A model generated the notes under the pieces. It searched no databases, was not told where the DNA came from, and saw only the letters and a list, made by a program, of their open reading frames with translations. Source: Aquanectria penicillioides (lineage: Eukaryota > Ascomycota > Sordariomycetes > Hypocreales > Nectriaceae). Taken from it: a stretch of DNA of 64,000 bases. The position numbers were made by a program, and so were the translations under genes. The DNA lies in NCBI GenBank assembly GCA_003415625.1, contig PYIU01000005.1:501001-565000 (forward strand), given 5' to 3'. This document shows, one piece after another, positions 47,338-58,423 of this stretch. Positions within the stretch are counted from its first letter, which is position 1. Each line of letters opens with the position of its first letter.

Positions 47338-48070
47338 GGTAGTCACTTGCGATTCCGGCCGGTGAGGGGGGTGGGGGATTGGCCTCCAGCTTTTAAGCAG
47401 CTAGTACCGTCTGATATGAGGGCCGAAGAGGGGGACAGGCTTCTGGAAGGGATCGAGAAGGGTTCCAGAACTCTGCCGTTTCTGGATTTCTGCTGACCTC
47501 GCTTGAGGCGATCGTGACAAACGCCTGCCTCATGGTTGGACGTTGAGCTTGCAGTGGAGTGGGAGACGGTGGGAGACGGCGTCGTTGTGGTCTTGGTGTG
47601 TTGGTTGAGTGGGTGGGGTGAGGTGGGATGCAAAATGCTTGGTGTGGAGGGGATGGACATTGGAGCGTGGGAGGAACTGGCACTGTCCAACCACAGCAAA
47701 GTTTCGTGTGGACACACAGTGCGGTTGCCCCGCGGCCTGTCGAGCTTGTACGTCATCCAAAGCCATCACCCCATGCTCGGAGCTTCTCTTGCCTGCCAGC
47801 AAGCGCCAGATTGAGTCAAAGTCAATGCTAAATTGGAAAAAGGGCTGGTATTTTGGATCTAAAGTTTCTTTTTTCCGCTTCGAACCGGCTTATGCGCGCT
47901 TCCATGTTGCCTGCAGATCAGGACACATGCAGTTTCATCATGATCACACGACTTCCAAGCCTCAAAAAAAATCTCCATATGATAGTCGACCGACTACGAC
48001 GGCCTTGCCGATATACCGAACTGTCCTCGAGGCTCTCGATCCCGACGGCTCTTCCGACGCCTTGCCTCAA
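47338..48070. other. Intergenic, sidF promoter region
   Basis: Upstream of sidF and at the 3' end of MCU. No obvious GATA-type iron-regulator site pair was noticed by eye. Proline-rich antisense ORFs here are low-complexity chance frames. Confidence 0.45.
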
Positions 48071-49532
48071 TCACTTGTCACTCTTGGACGGCGCTAGCGC
48101 TCCCTCGCTGCCGTTGTCATCATCGTCTCGCGACTTATCGTCCTTGTCGTCACCGCCGCCGTTCTTCCTCTTCTCCCGTTCCAACACCTCTTTCACCTCC
48201 TCCCCGAGGTCCTTCATCTCGTCCCACTCGACATCATATTCCTGCGCCACCGTCTTAATTTCCCGACGAAGTGCGTTCGCTTCGTGCACTAGCTGCTCCC
48301 ACTTATTTGGGTTGAAGCCCCGTTCCTGGTAGAGCGCATTCTGGCGCTTCGATACTGTCACCTTCATGGCCGCCTTGTAGCTCAGGTCCCTGCTGATAAA
48401 TAGGAACCATAAATATCCAGCCATAACAGTGGTGAGGCCGGCGAGATAGGTAATAGGTTCCACCAAATCCCAGCCCATCTCGGTGTGGAATGTAATGTAG
48501 TAGACAACGCCCCACCATCCCGCGAGAGCAGCGAAGCCACCTTGAGCTAACCGGTGCGCTCCTTTGTGCGCCAGTCGGTCGCATTCACTTTTTACTTTTG
48601 CCATGGAGTCAATGTCTCGCGACATTCGCCGCAGATGCATCCGCATGTAATAAGTGCGATCTTTGAAGCTCGGCACTGCTACCCGCAGCTCCTTTCCATA
48701 GCCCTCAATGTTGATAGCAAACTCACGTCCACGTGCCGCGTCCCGGATAAAGTCTCCAACCTCGGTGCTGCCACTCCAGCGCACCCATGGAGCATGTTTC
48801 CTGTCTGGGCCTTCGTGGCCGAGCCCAGAGTAGGAAGCAACATTGGTTTGCTTCCGACCTTTGCTTTGTTGCCCATCGTCTTGGTCAGCTTCTGCCCGAA
48901 AGACGATGTCAGGGAGCTTGTCCCGGCCATTGCGTCGGAGAGGCGGAATCTCAGCCTGTATCAATCTCTCGAGGTACGATAGCGGCTGTTGGGGGTGAAC
49001 TAGGAGGGCCAATGGCTCCACGGTGTCATCCTTATGTTCCCCTTCTTTGATCGGTTCGTTGACGTGCTCTTGCTTTGGGTGAAACGGCATAGGCAGGATA
49101 AGCTTGAGCAGCCTCGTCGGTGTTGTCAAGAGTCGACCTAGTATTACGCCGTCAGTAGCCGTGTGGCATCATTTCATTGATAAACTTGCCCGTAGTCGAA
49201 TCCCCTCCCGTAGGATCAGGAGATGTTGCTTCTGGCTGCGCGTGACTGCTCTGTCTATGCCAGGGTCGGTCATTCTCGAGTGTCTGCGCACTCTTCCCAG
49301 AAGTGGTGGTTCCCTGCGTTCGTCGACGAGCTTCTTCACTCAATTCCTTTGCTTTCTTTTCTGATTCGGCATCGTTCTGGAAAGAAGACCTTGAAAATGA
49401 GCGCCTGGGGGCTGGGGTCACCTGCGCACACCTTAGAATAAGCTGTCGGCTATGGCTAGTAAACGTCGAGAGTGGTCGGTTGTCGACGGATCGAGGGAGC
49501 CGCAACGTCGAACGACAAATTGCAAGGCTCAT
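48071..49532 (-). CDS. Mitochondrial calcium uniporter (MCU)
   Basis: Exons 49532-49190 and 49137-48071 give 469 residues. The intron (49189-49138) has a GC...AG pair: donor GCAAGT, branch-like CTGAC, acceptor TAG; using it keeps the frame and gives [18 protein letters not shown]. The N-terminus ([15 protein letters not shown]...) is an Arg/Ser-rich mitochondrial presequence. Two transmembrane helices flank the pore motif [10 protein letters not shown], the fungal form of the WDxxEP selectivity signature, in the order [21 protein letters not shown] then [18 protein letters not shown]. Coiled-coil and acidic C-terminal sequence follow. The protein forms the inner-membrane Ca2+ channel. Confidence 0.93.
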
Positions 49533-51174
49533 TTTGCCGGTCTAAAGCTCAAATTCTAATCTAACACCTCGCAGGTCTAAGGAACAAAAAGCATTGTCGT
49601 TCCCAAATCTGACACTCTCGCGTAGAAATTGTTGGAGCTCTCCAAGCTGGCACAGAATAGGGTCCATGACGTCACAAACCTAAGCCGGCCCCAGCAGGCT
49701 TCAGACAGCCCCGCCACCATTGGACAAACGACGCCCATGTTCCTGATGGACCCCAATTGCAGGGCCTTGGCTCAATTATCCCGTTGGAGCAACCATTTTG
49801 TGCTTACGTGGCACACTGAATTGCGTGTCGCTTTGTTTTCGGTTGGTGATTGAAGGGGAATTTTGTACAATGGCGCCGATATCGCTGAGCTCAGGCTGTG
49901 GTCGACAGAACCCCTACACCAAATAGCAAATACAGTACCATATGCTGTAGTCAACAACCATCTTTTCATCTTTTTTTCCAAGTGCAACAGCAAAAAAGCG
50001 TATAATAAGCAAGCCGGAATTTATTTAGAAACTCCATATTATAGCTCGGAAAATCCGCAGTTATACAGGGTAAGTGCTGCTAGTGAGTCCATTTTGCGTA
50101 TCGAACGGGTGCCTTCCTGCTATGTGCGTGTGAATGACGATGCGAAGCACCTCAGTGGGCTCTGTAAATACTTCGAGAGTATTGAGGCTCGAAACTCAAG
50201 AAAGCCGTTGTACCTTGGCCAATATGCCTGTGGATGGTGTCAACTTAAACAAGATGGGTGACCCTTGCACCTTGGAAATATCTGATAGGATCCAAACCCC
50301 TGTGGCTTCCCCACAAACTTCACAAATGATGTACATCTAGCCCTCAGCACTCCTAGCTAAGTTCATAGGTTTTGCCTTGTAGAACATAAGATTGCACGAT
50401 ACCTTTATCGAATTCTTACCCCAAGGTTCTCCTATGAAAAAGAGATGGTTAAGCTCCTGCATACTACATAACTCCTCTGACCACAGGGTAACTCATGGCT
50501 GAGCGAGCGCCTCCCCTATGTGTTAACTCGTTCATGTTCTATGTGCAAACCTTCATCTGCGCTCTCCTACCCAGGGAGCTCACGTATAATGACTTTCGAA
50601 ACTCCCCGGGTTGCCCATCGCCCGTTGGACCATGCGCCATAATGGTGGCATTTAACAATGAAGACAGGAATGGTATTCCATGGCGAAGGTTGGCACCAGA
50701 TTCAATCTAAGTGGTCTTGTGATCTGGGAATAACAAACAGGTTGAAACCTAGCTGTTTTCAGTACAATTCCCCTACTTTTGGTATCGCTAGTAAGGTGAT
50801 TGGGAAAGCCTACCTCTCAAGTAAGTTGCCTACCCCTGTGTGCTGGTACCCCTGTGAATAACCTCTCGAGCCTCCAAGGAGAAGTTTAAACGAGGATTCA
50901 AGCATAAATAACCCTCGAATTTCCCCTTCTTCCCGTCTCTTCGAAAATATTTTCTCATCCTACACACACATTCTCAAAGGCTGTCTAGCTATCACACTGT
51001 TATCCTGCCTCCTACCTTCTGCCTTTTGCCTAAGCTCTGCGTCTCATGACCAACTCTCACTACTCCTCCGACATCCTCATATCATCCACTTTCTATCAAA
51101 AGCAGGGCTAAAAAGGCACTGGATAGCACACAAAGCACTCCAGTTAGCCAGCACTTGGCCTCTATTTCCTCAAA
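49533..51174. other. Intergenic, 1.6 kb
   Basis: Divergent promoters of MCU and the gene at 51175. A frame at 49863-50261 is open but begins at TTG and has no recognisable domain. A pyrimidine-rich tract at about 50920-51080 fits a fungal 5' leader for the plus-strand gene. Confidence 0.5.
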
Positions 51175-52230
51175 ATGGACAGCTTCACTCAGAACCCCTA
51201 CACTGCCTCCCAGCCCACCCTCAATGGAGCGGCTACCCACATCTCTTCTGGCAGTTCTGACAGTCTTTCTGCCTACCCTTATCAACCATCTGTCGGAGCT
51301 CCTCTCATTATGGCCACAACGTCATCACAGAGACTGCCAATTGGACTCCTTGACAACAGGACGGTTCAGTCTCCAACCACACTGTCAATTGAAGAAGAAC
51401 ACTACCTAGTCATCGACTCTTTCATCTGGGCATTTGATGACAAGCCCCGTCGCAGTGTCCGAGACTGGGTCAAAGGTCTCGGGTACAGCCGTTTGTGGTG
51501 CTGGAAACAGAAGAGAGGCTTCAGGAAGATGCTCAAGCAGATGAAGAAGTCCAACTTCCAAGACCACGGCCGCATCAACAACACATTTAACATCACACTG
51601 GCCAGGCTGGAGATGTTTAACATCCGGGTCCTCGCTCATGGACATCGCGCCTACCAATTCTTCGCACTGTCCGAGAATCGAATCAATGTAGAGAAGCGAA
51701 CTTGGTCCACTACGTCGTCTTCAATCCAGGAAGACTACAACCCTGAGACGCCTCGACCAGCAGCTGTCCGCCCCGAGACACCCTGTTCGGAGTCATTCTC
51801 AGTCAGCTCCCACAGTGGTGACAGCTATGAGATGAACGAGGCTGTTCCTTGTTCATTGGAGAAAACAGTCCTGCGACAGAAGACTCGCTCTCCCCAATTT
51901 TCTATCAAACGCAAGCCTGTGCCAACTCACCAGGCACGCAACCGATCCATGCCCGGTACCTGGGTAGAGGAGGAACGCCTTGAGAAGACTCCTCGTCAAA
52001 TGCAGCCGCGTCAACCAACCGAACTGAAGTCGGACATCCTTGTTCCCGGAGCATGGGTGGAAGAACAGATCCCGGAGCGCATCATGGGATACGCGAAATC
52101 TGATTGGAATCCGAGCCCAAGGTCGAGCATATCCACTCTCCGCAATCCCCGTAATCGGGTTCTGCAGAGCTCTCGGCCTGCGGCAGTCTCCGCTGCAAGA
52201 GTGGCCACGCGGAGCCATGCCCGCCGCTAA
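51175..52230 (+). CDS. Unknown protein with repeated PGxWVEE motif
   Basis: Single exon, 351 residues, with a good ATG context (AAAATGGAC). The N-terminal 60 residues are Ser/Thr/Pro-rich. A central block looks folded: EEHYLVIDSFIWAFDDKPRR, WVKGLGYSRLWCWKQKRGFRKML and FNITLARLEMFNIRVLAHG. The C-terminal part is disordered and basic, with the motif PGTWVEEERLEK near residue 260 repeated as PGAWVEEQIPER near residue 290. No signal peptide or membrane helix is seen. I do not recognise the family; strong coding character and a clean start support a real gene. Confidence 0.75.
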   Translation: MDSFTQNPYTASQPTLNGAATHISSGSSDSLSAYPYQPSVGAPLIMATTSSQRLPIGLLDNRTVQSPTTLSIEEEHYLVIDSFIWAFDDKPRRSVRDWVKGLGYSRLWCWKQKRGFRKMLKQMKKSNFQDHGRINNTFNITLARLEMFNIRVLAHGHRAYQFFALSENRINVEKRTWSTTSSSIQEDYNPETPRPAAVRPETPCSESFSVSSHSGDSYEMNEAVPCSLEKTVLRQKTRSPQFSIKRKPVPTHQARNRSMPGTWVEEERLEKTPRQMQPRQPTELKSDILVPGAWVEEQIPERIMGYAKSDWNPSPRSSISTLRNPRNRVLQSSRPAAVSAARVATRSHARR

Positions 52231-53011
52231 CTCTGGGAGGCGCACAAATTCACTCAGAGGGTGTCCTCAGCTCCATTAAATCCCACATACGAATACGCCA
52301 CCTGCATGCTCTGGCGCGAGGGACACCAAACATGAGATGAAACCTTGAGGAAGGACGGGCAAGGAAGGGGGCTTTACGGGAGAGGAAACAAAAAGGCATT
52401 TTCGGCGTTGGCGGCAGGGATTGGATTCATGGAATTGATGCATTGCTGTTGGGAGTTCGGGGCCTTTGCTGGCGCGTTCGGAGATTATCACGAGAACCTG
52501 GCTGTCTTTTCGGTGCCTTGATGGCATGGGCGGTGGGCTACTCAACAGAGGAAGCTGTCAGACCTTAATACATGCCCCTTGAAACCCCAATTCAAATTCC
52601 TCTAATAACGGCCCATTAAATGTAAAATCTACAGCCGGTTTCGTGAGTCCCTCCAGCTCAGCTCCCAGGGAACACCCCAGGCCACAGCCGGCATATTTTG
52701 TTGGTGTTGAGGGGCTTCCAGGGGGCCTGACAGAGGGGCTGGACCCCGCACTAGACTGCATCGAGCAGCAACCTTCAGTTTCCGGTTCTTTGAGCCACAA
52801 TCCGTCGGGAGGCTATCTCCAACTCTTCCCGACAAGTCGGTGTAGTCGCAGAGCTTCGTCCTATAGCTCGCAAATATCTAAAGCACCTGTCCCTCCCCGG
52901 CATTTCGACCCCTGTTGCGCAAGGTCCCTTCTTCCCGTCGCGTTCAATTGAAGCATCCCTTCGCCAGCCAGCTCCCGCTCCAGCTTCAACTACCCCGCCC
53001 TCTTGGAAAAA
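52231..53011. other. Intergenic, promoter of ERG19
   Basis: No gene. The stretch contains the 3' flank of the gene at 51175 and the upstream region of the mevalonate decarboxylase gene. Confidence 0.5.
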
Positions 53012-54250
53012 ATGGCCGACACCAAGGTCTACCGGGCCAGCACCACTGCTCCCGTCAACATTGCCGTTGTCAAGTGCGTGCGCTTCCGTGATGCTGAACA
53101 AAAGATCGCCTTTCAAGTCTAACTCGTCGATTCTAGGTACTGGGGCAAGCGCGATCCCAAGCTCAACCTCCCCACCAACAGCTCCCTCTCCGTCACCCTC
53201 TCCCAGGCCGATCTGCGAACCCTGACGACCGCCTCCTGCTCCAACGCTTACACCGATGGCGACAGCCTGACCCTCAACGGCGAGGCTTCCGACGTCTCTG
53301 GCGCCCGAACCCAGGCCTGCTTCCGTGAGCTGCGCGCCCGCCGTGCCGCCCTCGAGGCCGCCGACGCTTCGCTGCCCAAGCTCTCCGCCATGCCCCTGAA
53401 GCTGGTCTCCGAGAACAACTTCCCCACCGCCGCCGGCCTGGCCTCCTCCGCCGCGGGCTTCGCCGCCTTGGTCAAGGCCATTGCTCTCCTGTACGAGCTC
53501 CCCGACTCGCCCTCGGAGCTGTCCCTCGTCGCCCGCCAGGGTTCCGGATCCGCCTGCCGCAGTCTGTTCGGCGGTTATGTTGCTTGGAGGATGGGTGAGA
53601 AGGAGGACGGAAGCGACTCCATGGCCGATCTGGTTGCTCCCGCCTCCCACTGGCCCGAGATGCGAGCCTTGATCCTTGTCGTCAGCGCCGCCAAGAAGGG
53701 TGTGTCCTCCACCTCGGGCATGCAGCAGACCGTGGCCACCTCGGGCCTGTTCCAGCAGAGAATAGCCACCGTTGTCCCCACCAACATGGCCACCATGGAG
53801 GACGCCATCAAGAACAAGGATTTTGCCAAATTCGCCGAGGTCACGATGCGCGACTCCAACTCGTTCCACGCCACCTGCGCCGACACCTACCCCCCTATCT
53901 TCTACATGAACGACGTGTCCAAGGCCTCCATCCGCGCGGTCGAGGCCATCAACGCCAAGGCCGGCAAGACCATTGCCGCCTACACCTTCGATGCCGGCCC
54001 GAACTGTGTCGTCTACTTCCTGGAGGAGGACAGCAACACCGTCGTGGGAGCCTTCTACCAGGCTCTGGGCGAGGTTTCTGGCTGGAAGGAGGGAGCTGCC
54101 AGCGCCAAGTCGGTCGTGGAGCTCGACAGCGGCCTTGCATCGACGCTCAAGGAGGGTGTTAGCCGTGTCATTATGACTGGCGTTGGTGAAGGCCCTATTA
54201 AGACCGAGGAGTACCTGGTCACCGAGGACGGCCAGGCTGTCAAACGATAA
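53012..54250 (+). CDS. ERG19: Mevalonate diphosphate decarboxylase
   Basis: Exons 53012-53073 and 53137-54250, split by a 63 bp intron inside the KYWGKRD motif, give 391 residues. Signature segments are APVNIAVVKYWGKRD, LPTNSSLSVTLSQ, the ATP-binding loop ENNFPTAAGLASSAAGFAAL with the catalytic Ser/Asp region, and QGSGSACRSLFGGYVAW. The enzyme converts mevalonate diphosphate to isopentenyl diphosphate with ATP in the cytosol, a housekeeping step of ergosterol synthesis. Length equals the family norm. GC-rich codon use indicates high expression. A 364-codon antisense frame over this gene is a shadow. SidF uses a mevalonate-derived acyl group, but the closeness of the two genes is probably coincidence. 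Confidence 0.96.
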
Positions 54251-54858
54251 ATACGAAGAGAATAATTAAATTGGGGACATTCAATATAGATGATGATTAA
54301 AATGAAAATTTTATGGTAAATGACGGACGAAAGAGTTGATATATGTCTTGGAAGTTTTGCCCACGTCAATCCCGAACCCTTGCACCTCGGCGTGTGGGGA
54401 ATGCTCATGCGTTCGTTGGTGTTCGCATCTCTTCAAGCAAGCATTCATTCCCCAAACCTTCACTTTCACCCTCGCTGATTTAAACTGCCATTTAAGCTGT
54501 AGCCGAGCGAGCTGCCCACCGTATGTTTCCCTGCTCCTTTTGGTAGCACGAGAATTCGGCGTTGTTTTTCTGGCGGGTGAATAAGCGAATCACCCGCCAT
54601 CGCCGTGACAGCTGGTTGCCAGCTGGTTGTAACACCTGGTAGTTGGAAGTGTGTCCATCTTGCTTCCTGCTCCCGCCCTCTCCCTCCCAACATCCTGCAA
54701 TCTCCGACACGAGGCCACTTGTCCGTTGCGCCGTTTTATTTCCCAGGCTTCGTGATTCTATGCACAGTTGAAAGCTCGCAGAGCCCATACTGGCGATAGG
54801 TTACATTGCCCGCTCCACCAGTTCGTCACCACTGCGCACATTCATCGCCAGGCACATC
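54251..54858. other. Intergenic
   Basis: Between two plus-strand genes; nothing recognisable. It should contain the promoter of the RUS1-like gene. Confidence 0.5.
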
Positions 54859-56434
54859 ATGGCGATGCGCCTCAACGCAGACCCGAAACTCACCACTCAG
54901 GCGGAGACAGCCGCCGATGCTCCTCTACCTCTTTCAGCAGGGAACGCTGGGGTCACGACTCTTCTGGGCCGTGGCCATGAAATCGAAATTTGGGAACTAG
55001 ACAAGTCGGACAACGTCACGAAGCGATGGCTGCACACCACTGACAACGTCATCGTTCCAGTACCTACTTGCCTCTCTCCTATCTGGTTTTTGAGTCAGCA
55101 ACTAACTCGAATCGCAGATTTTGTCCTCGAAAAAGTCTAACAATCTTCTTTTCAGGTCTATGCGGGAATGGCGCAAGGCTTTGTTGGACGCCTTTCTTCC
55201 TGTTGGATTCCCGCATTCCGTCTCGGATGACTATCTGGCCTACCAGACCTTCGATTCTCTTCAGGCATTCTTCTCTACAATCACTGCGCTTTTGGCCAAT
55301 CGCGCCCTTCTTCAAGGCCTTGGTGTCGGTGATGCCAATTCATCAGCCACCTTCGCCCTGCTGTTGACAATTCTCAAAGATGCCATGTCTCGCATCGCCA
55401 CAATCGTCTTTGCCCAGCAATTTGGCCTCCGCATCGAGCCAGATGCAAAGAAGTACCGTTTTCTCGCAGACTTGTTCAACGACACCGCATTCTTTCTTGA
55501 ACTGTACAGCCCTTACTTTGGGTCTTGGGGCAAAATCTTGGCTCTTACCACAGGCGAAGCACTCCGAGCACTCTGTGGTGTTTCCGCAGGAGCCAGCAAG
55601 GCCGCTTTGAGTGTTCATTTCGCAAAGCATGATAATCTGGCCGAGTTGAACGCCAAGGAGGCCAGCCAGGAAACCGCCGTTGGACTTATTGGACTCCTCG
55701 TCGGGACGCTTTTGGTCAAGTCGGTTGAAGAGCACTACAGTGTGGTCTACTTGATGATTGCCCTTGTCTTTGCCCACCTCTGGATGAACTACCTCGGGGT
55801 TTGCAGTGTTTGTATGACAACCCTCAACCGGCAGCGTGCTACCATCCTCTTTGAAGAATATCTCAAGACTGGTAAAGTGCTTTCACCGAAGGAGGTTGCT
55901 CAACGGGAGAATATTCTCGTTTGGAGTCCTGTTGTTCGAAACCGTGGAGGCCACAGTGTCGCGCGCATCGAGATGGCTGAGAGCTACTGGAACGCTATGG
56001 GTGGCAGCCATCCCCGTGTTAACATTGCGATTGTGGACGGCTCCATGCATACACAGTTCATCTGGTCCCACGCGAACCACCCTCATACGCCCATCAAAAT
56101 TCTGCTTTGGAAAGGTGCTGAGCCTTCTCACATCATCGGATCTTGGTTCATGGCTATGGAGATTGCTTGGCTAATGAACAAGGGAGCTGGGTACACGGCG
56201 AAGCTGGATCACATCTTCTGCGGAGAGGGCTCTCTTGCAAGCGTTTGGGTTGAACGGGATGCAACTACGAGCAAGGAGGATATCAAGGACTGGGATGGGT
56301 ACAACAAGCGATTCAATGACCCGGACTTGTGGGAGAAGATGGTTGCCAAGGGATGGAACTTGAATGCCCAGGGCTTTGAGACTGAGGCACCCGTGCGACT
56401 GACAGCTCAGACGCTGGCCAAGAAGGAGCAGTGA
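54859..56434 (+). CDS. RUS1/DUF647 family membrane protein
   Basis: Exons 54859-55059 and 55118-56434 give 505 residues. The DUF647 (ROOT UV-B SENSITIVE) domain is recognised from DAFLPVGFPHSVSDDYLAYQTFDSLQ, IFAQQFG-type sequence (IVFAQQFGLRIEPDAKKYRFLAD) and LNDTAFFLEL-like NDTAFFLELYSPYF. Several hydrophobic segments fit a polytopic membrane protein. Plant members act in UV-B response and vitamin B6-related development; the fungal role is not established. The C-terminal 150 residues are soluble. Convergent with the heme lyase gene downstream. Confidence 0.87.
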
Positions 56435-56799
56435 GAACCCGGCGAGAATTGAAATAGCTGAGAGGTTGAGCCCGAGTGGCATGGATGGCCTCATGAGTGT
56501 AGCTAACTGCAACGGCCAAGTAGTGACATGCTTCTGGTGCGAGTGGGTTAGTTCCATCAAATAGCTGAGGGGGTATGCCCCGAGACGATTAATAAGACGA
56601 ATCAGTTGTGTTCTTAAATGTGATGGTGTTACATTGGAGATTTTGCTTGACGGAATCCTCCACACCCGTTCAAGGACCATTCTATCCCATGTTGTACAGT
56701 GTTCCTAACGCCCAACCAATTGGTATCATACATCATGTCTTGTTTTGTACAACAGTCTTCACACTCATTCGTGTTTCGTGGTCCCCTGGGACGAGGCAT
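56435..56799. other. Short convergent intergenic
   Basis: 365 bp between the 3' ends of two convergent genes; should contain both terminators. No other feature seen. Confidence 0.5.
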
Positions 56800-57734
56800 C
56801 TAAGCCATCCACGCCCACCGCATCATGCGCATCTTGACGCCCTCCCAGGTGTTCAGCTTCGGCCGCACGTCGAGGTAGAAGCTGGGGCCGCCCTTGCCGT
56901 CTGGTCGGCCGGCGTAGAAGTCGATAACGTACTCGACCTTGGTGCCGCAGCGGTCGATGACCCAGTCGTGGCGGTCGAAGGGGGCCGTGTAGCCGAGGAT
57001 GGTGTTGATGCGGGCGGTGGGTGTCATGCGGTCGTTCTTGTTGGCGAAGGAGTCGAGCTTGGGGCTGTCACATCTGCAAGACTGTTAGCACTTTGCTGAG
57101 ACGATACGGGACGCACGGCAATTTGCCGAGAGAGAAAAAGAAAAGGCGTACTGCGTGGCAGCTAGGTAGGGAGCCTCCCACTGCTTAATCTCCTTCCACG
57201 CTCGCTCGTTGACGGCATTGTGAATGGGCACCACCGTCTTCATGTCGGCAACGCGGGCGTCGTAGCCTTTGCGCTTCATGGCGTCGAAGAACATCTTCTC
57301 GGAGGGGTAAACCCAGTTCCCCGAGGGATCCAGGCCGGACTCCATCTCATGGTTCGCGGGCCGGGCATCGCTTCCGTGATCGACGGGGCAGGCGGCAGGG
57401 GTTCCGCTCGTTCGGGGATGGTTGAGACCTCTCGATCGACGCCGAGACCGCTCTTGAAGTTGGGGTGGACGGGCGTCGCGGACGGAGGCGGCGCCGGAGA
57501 CGAGGAGCCCCAGGGCAGATACGACGTCAGGGTCTGGGACCAAGACTTGGGCTGGGAGCGCGCAGTGTGGTCGACGGGGCACACGGCAGGCTGTGCGGAC
57601 GGAGCGGGAGCCTGGACATGGGCCTGAGCCTGAGCCTGAGCCTTGGAGGCTTCAACTTCGCGGGCCTGGGAGATCCAAGCATCGCGGGTCTTGTGGTCGA
57701 CAGGACAGGCGGATTGGGCGTTGCTGTCGGCCAT
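56800..57734 (-). CDS. Cytochrome c heme lyase (holocytochrome c synthase), one frame break
   Basis: Exons 57734-57152 and 57073-56800 (intron 78 bp). The N-terminus has repeated heme regulatory motifs CPVDH (three copies), then NWVYPSEKMFFDAMKRKG and HNAVNERAWKEIKQWE, then CDSPKLDSF, PFDRHDWVIDRCG and VEYVIDFYAG, all signatures of mitochondrial heme lyases that attach heme to cytochrome c in the intermembrane space. The frame breaks at a run of four Gs at 57414-57417, between DREVST and RTSGTPAACPVDH; the exon sum is 857, one base short of a multiple of three. One missing G would restore about 285 residues. Whether it is the cytochrome c or c1 form cannot be told here. Confidence 0.88.
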
Positions 57735-58423
57735 TGTGGCGGCGTCGGTTCAATTCGAATACGAATGGGGGACGAAAAGAAGGAAAGTCGGAGATTTGGG
57801 GTTTGGCGTACGAGAGGCGAGTTCGCGGGCTACTGGGTCATGGTGTTTTGAAGTGGCAATGGCGTAATCGAGGACGACTTTCGCGGATGCTCAGGTTCAG
57901 TAGTAATGCGCTTGGGAGGATTGGCTTGGCCTGCGGGCTAGATCGTGATGCATGCCAACGAGAAAAGAAAAAAATTACCTATGCAAGCCTGAGCCGGTGT
58001 TTTGCCGGCGGCGGACCGGACCGGGTAGGTTTTGTAGATCGCGATCGTCCATCTCTCATGAGCAATGTTGATCGAACGATGTCGACGAGATTCTGATAGT
58101 TCACTTTTTGTTTACAGGGATTAGATTGAATATATCATTCCTCTCAGCCACAGATGACCCTTCATGCCAACTTATCGCCAGGGACCTCACTTCGCTTCGA
58201 TCTAAGGGACCCTCCAAACCCTCTTTACCTACCTACCCATGAGGAACAGTCTCAGTCTCGGCGAGAAGAAATATGTGTATTTTTCATGTCGATGCTTTCG
58301 TCACAAATTATATCTGCTTACATTATTTTCGTCTAGTCTTTTGAAGTATCCCATTGCCTGATAATCCATGTCCTAAAAAAAAGATGACCCGTGAAACCAT
58401 TCTCGGGGCTCACCGCCGACGCC
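57735..58423. other. Intergenic
   Basis: Upstream of the heme lyase gene and downstream of the 2EXR gene. No feature recognised. Confidence 0.5.

Noticed and set aside
47343..47756. Pro/His-rich minus-strand frame upstream of sidF
   Set aside because: Low-complexity, no good start; most likely sidF leader or promoter.
49863..50261. 132-codon plus-strand frame
   Set aside because: Begins at TTG, no domain, between MCU and the next gene; more likely untranslated or chance.
52775..53869. 364-codon minus-strand open frame
   Set aside because: It is antisense to ERG19, Gly-rich and without ATG-supported domains; a codon-bias shadow of the sense gene.
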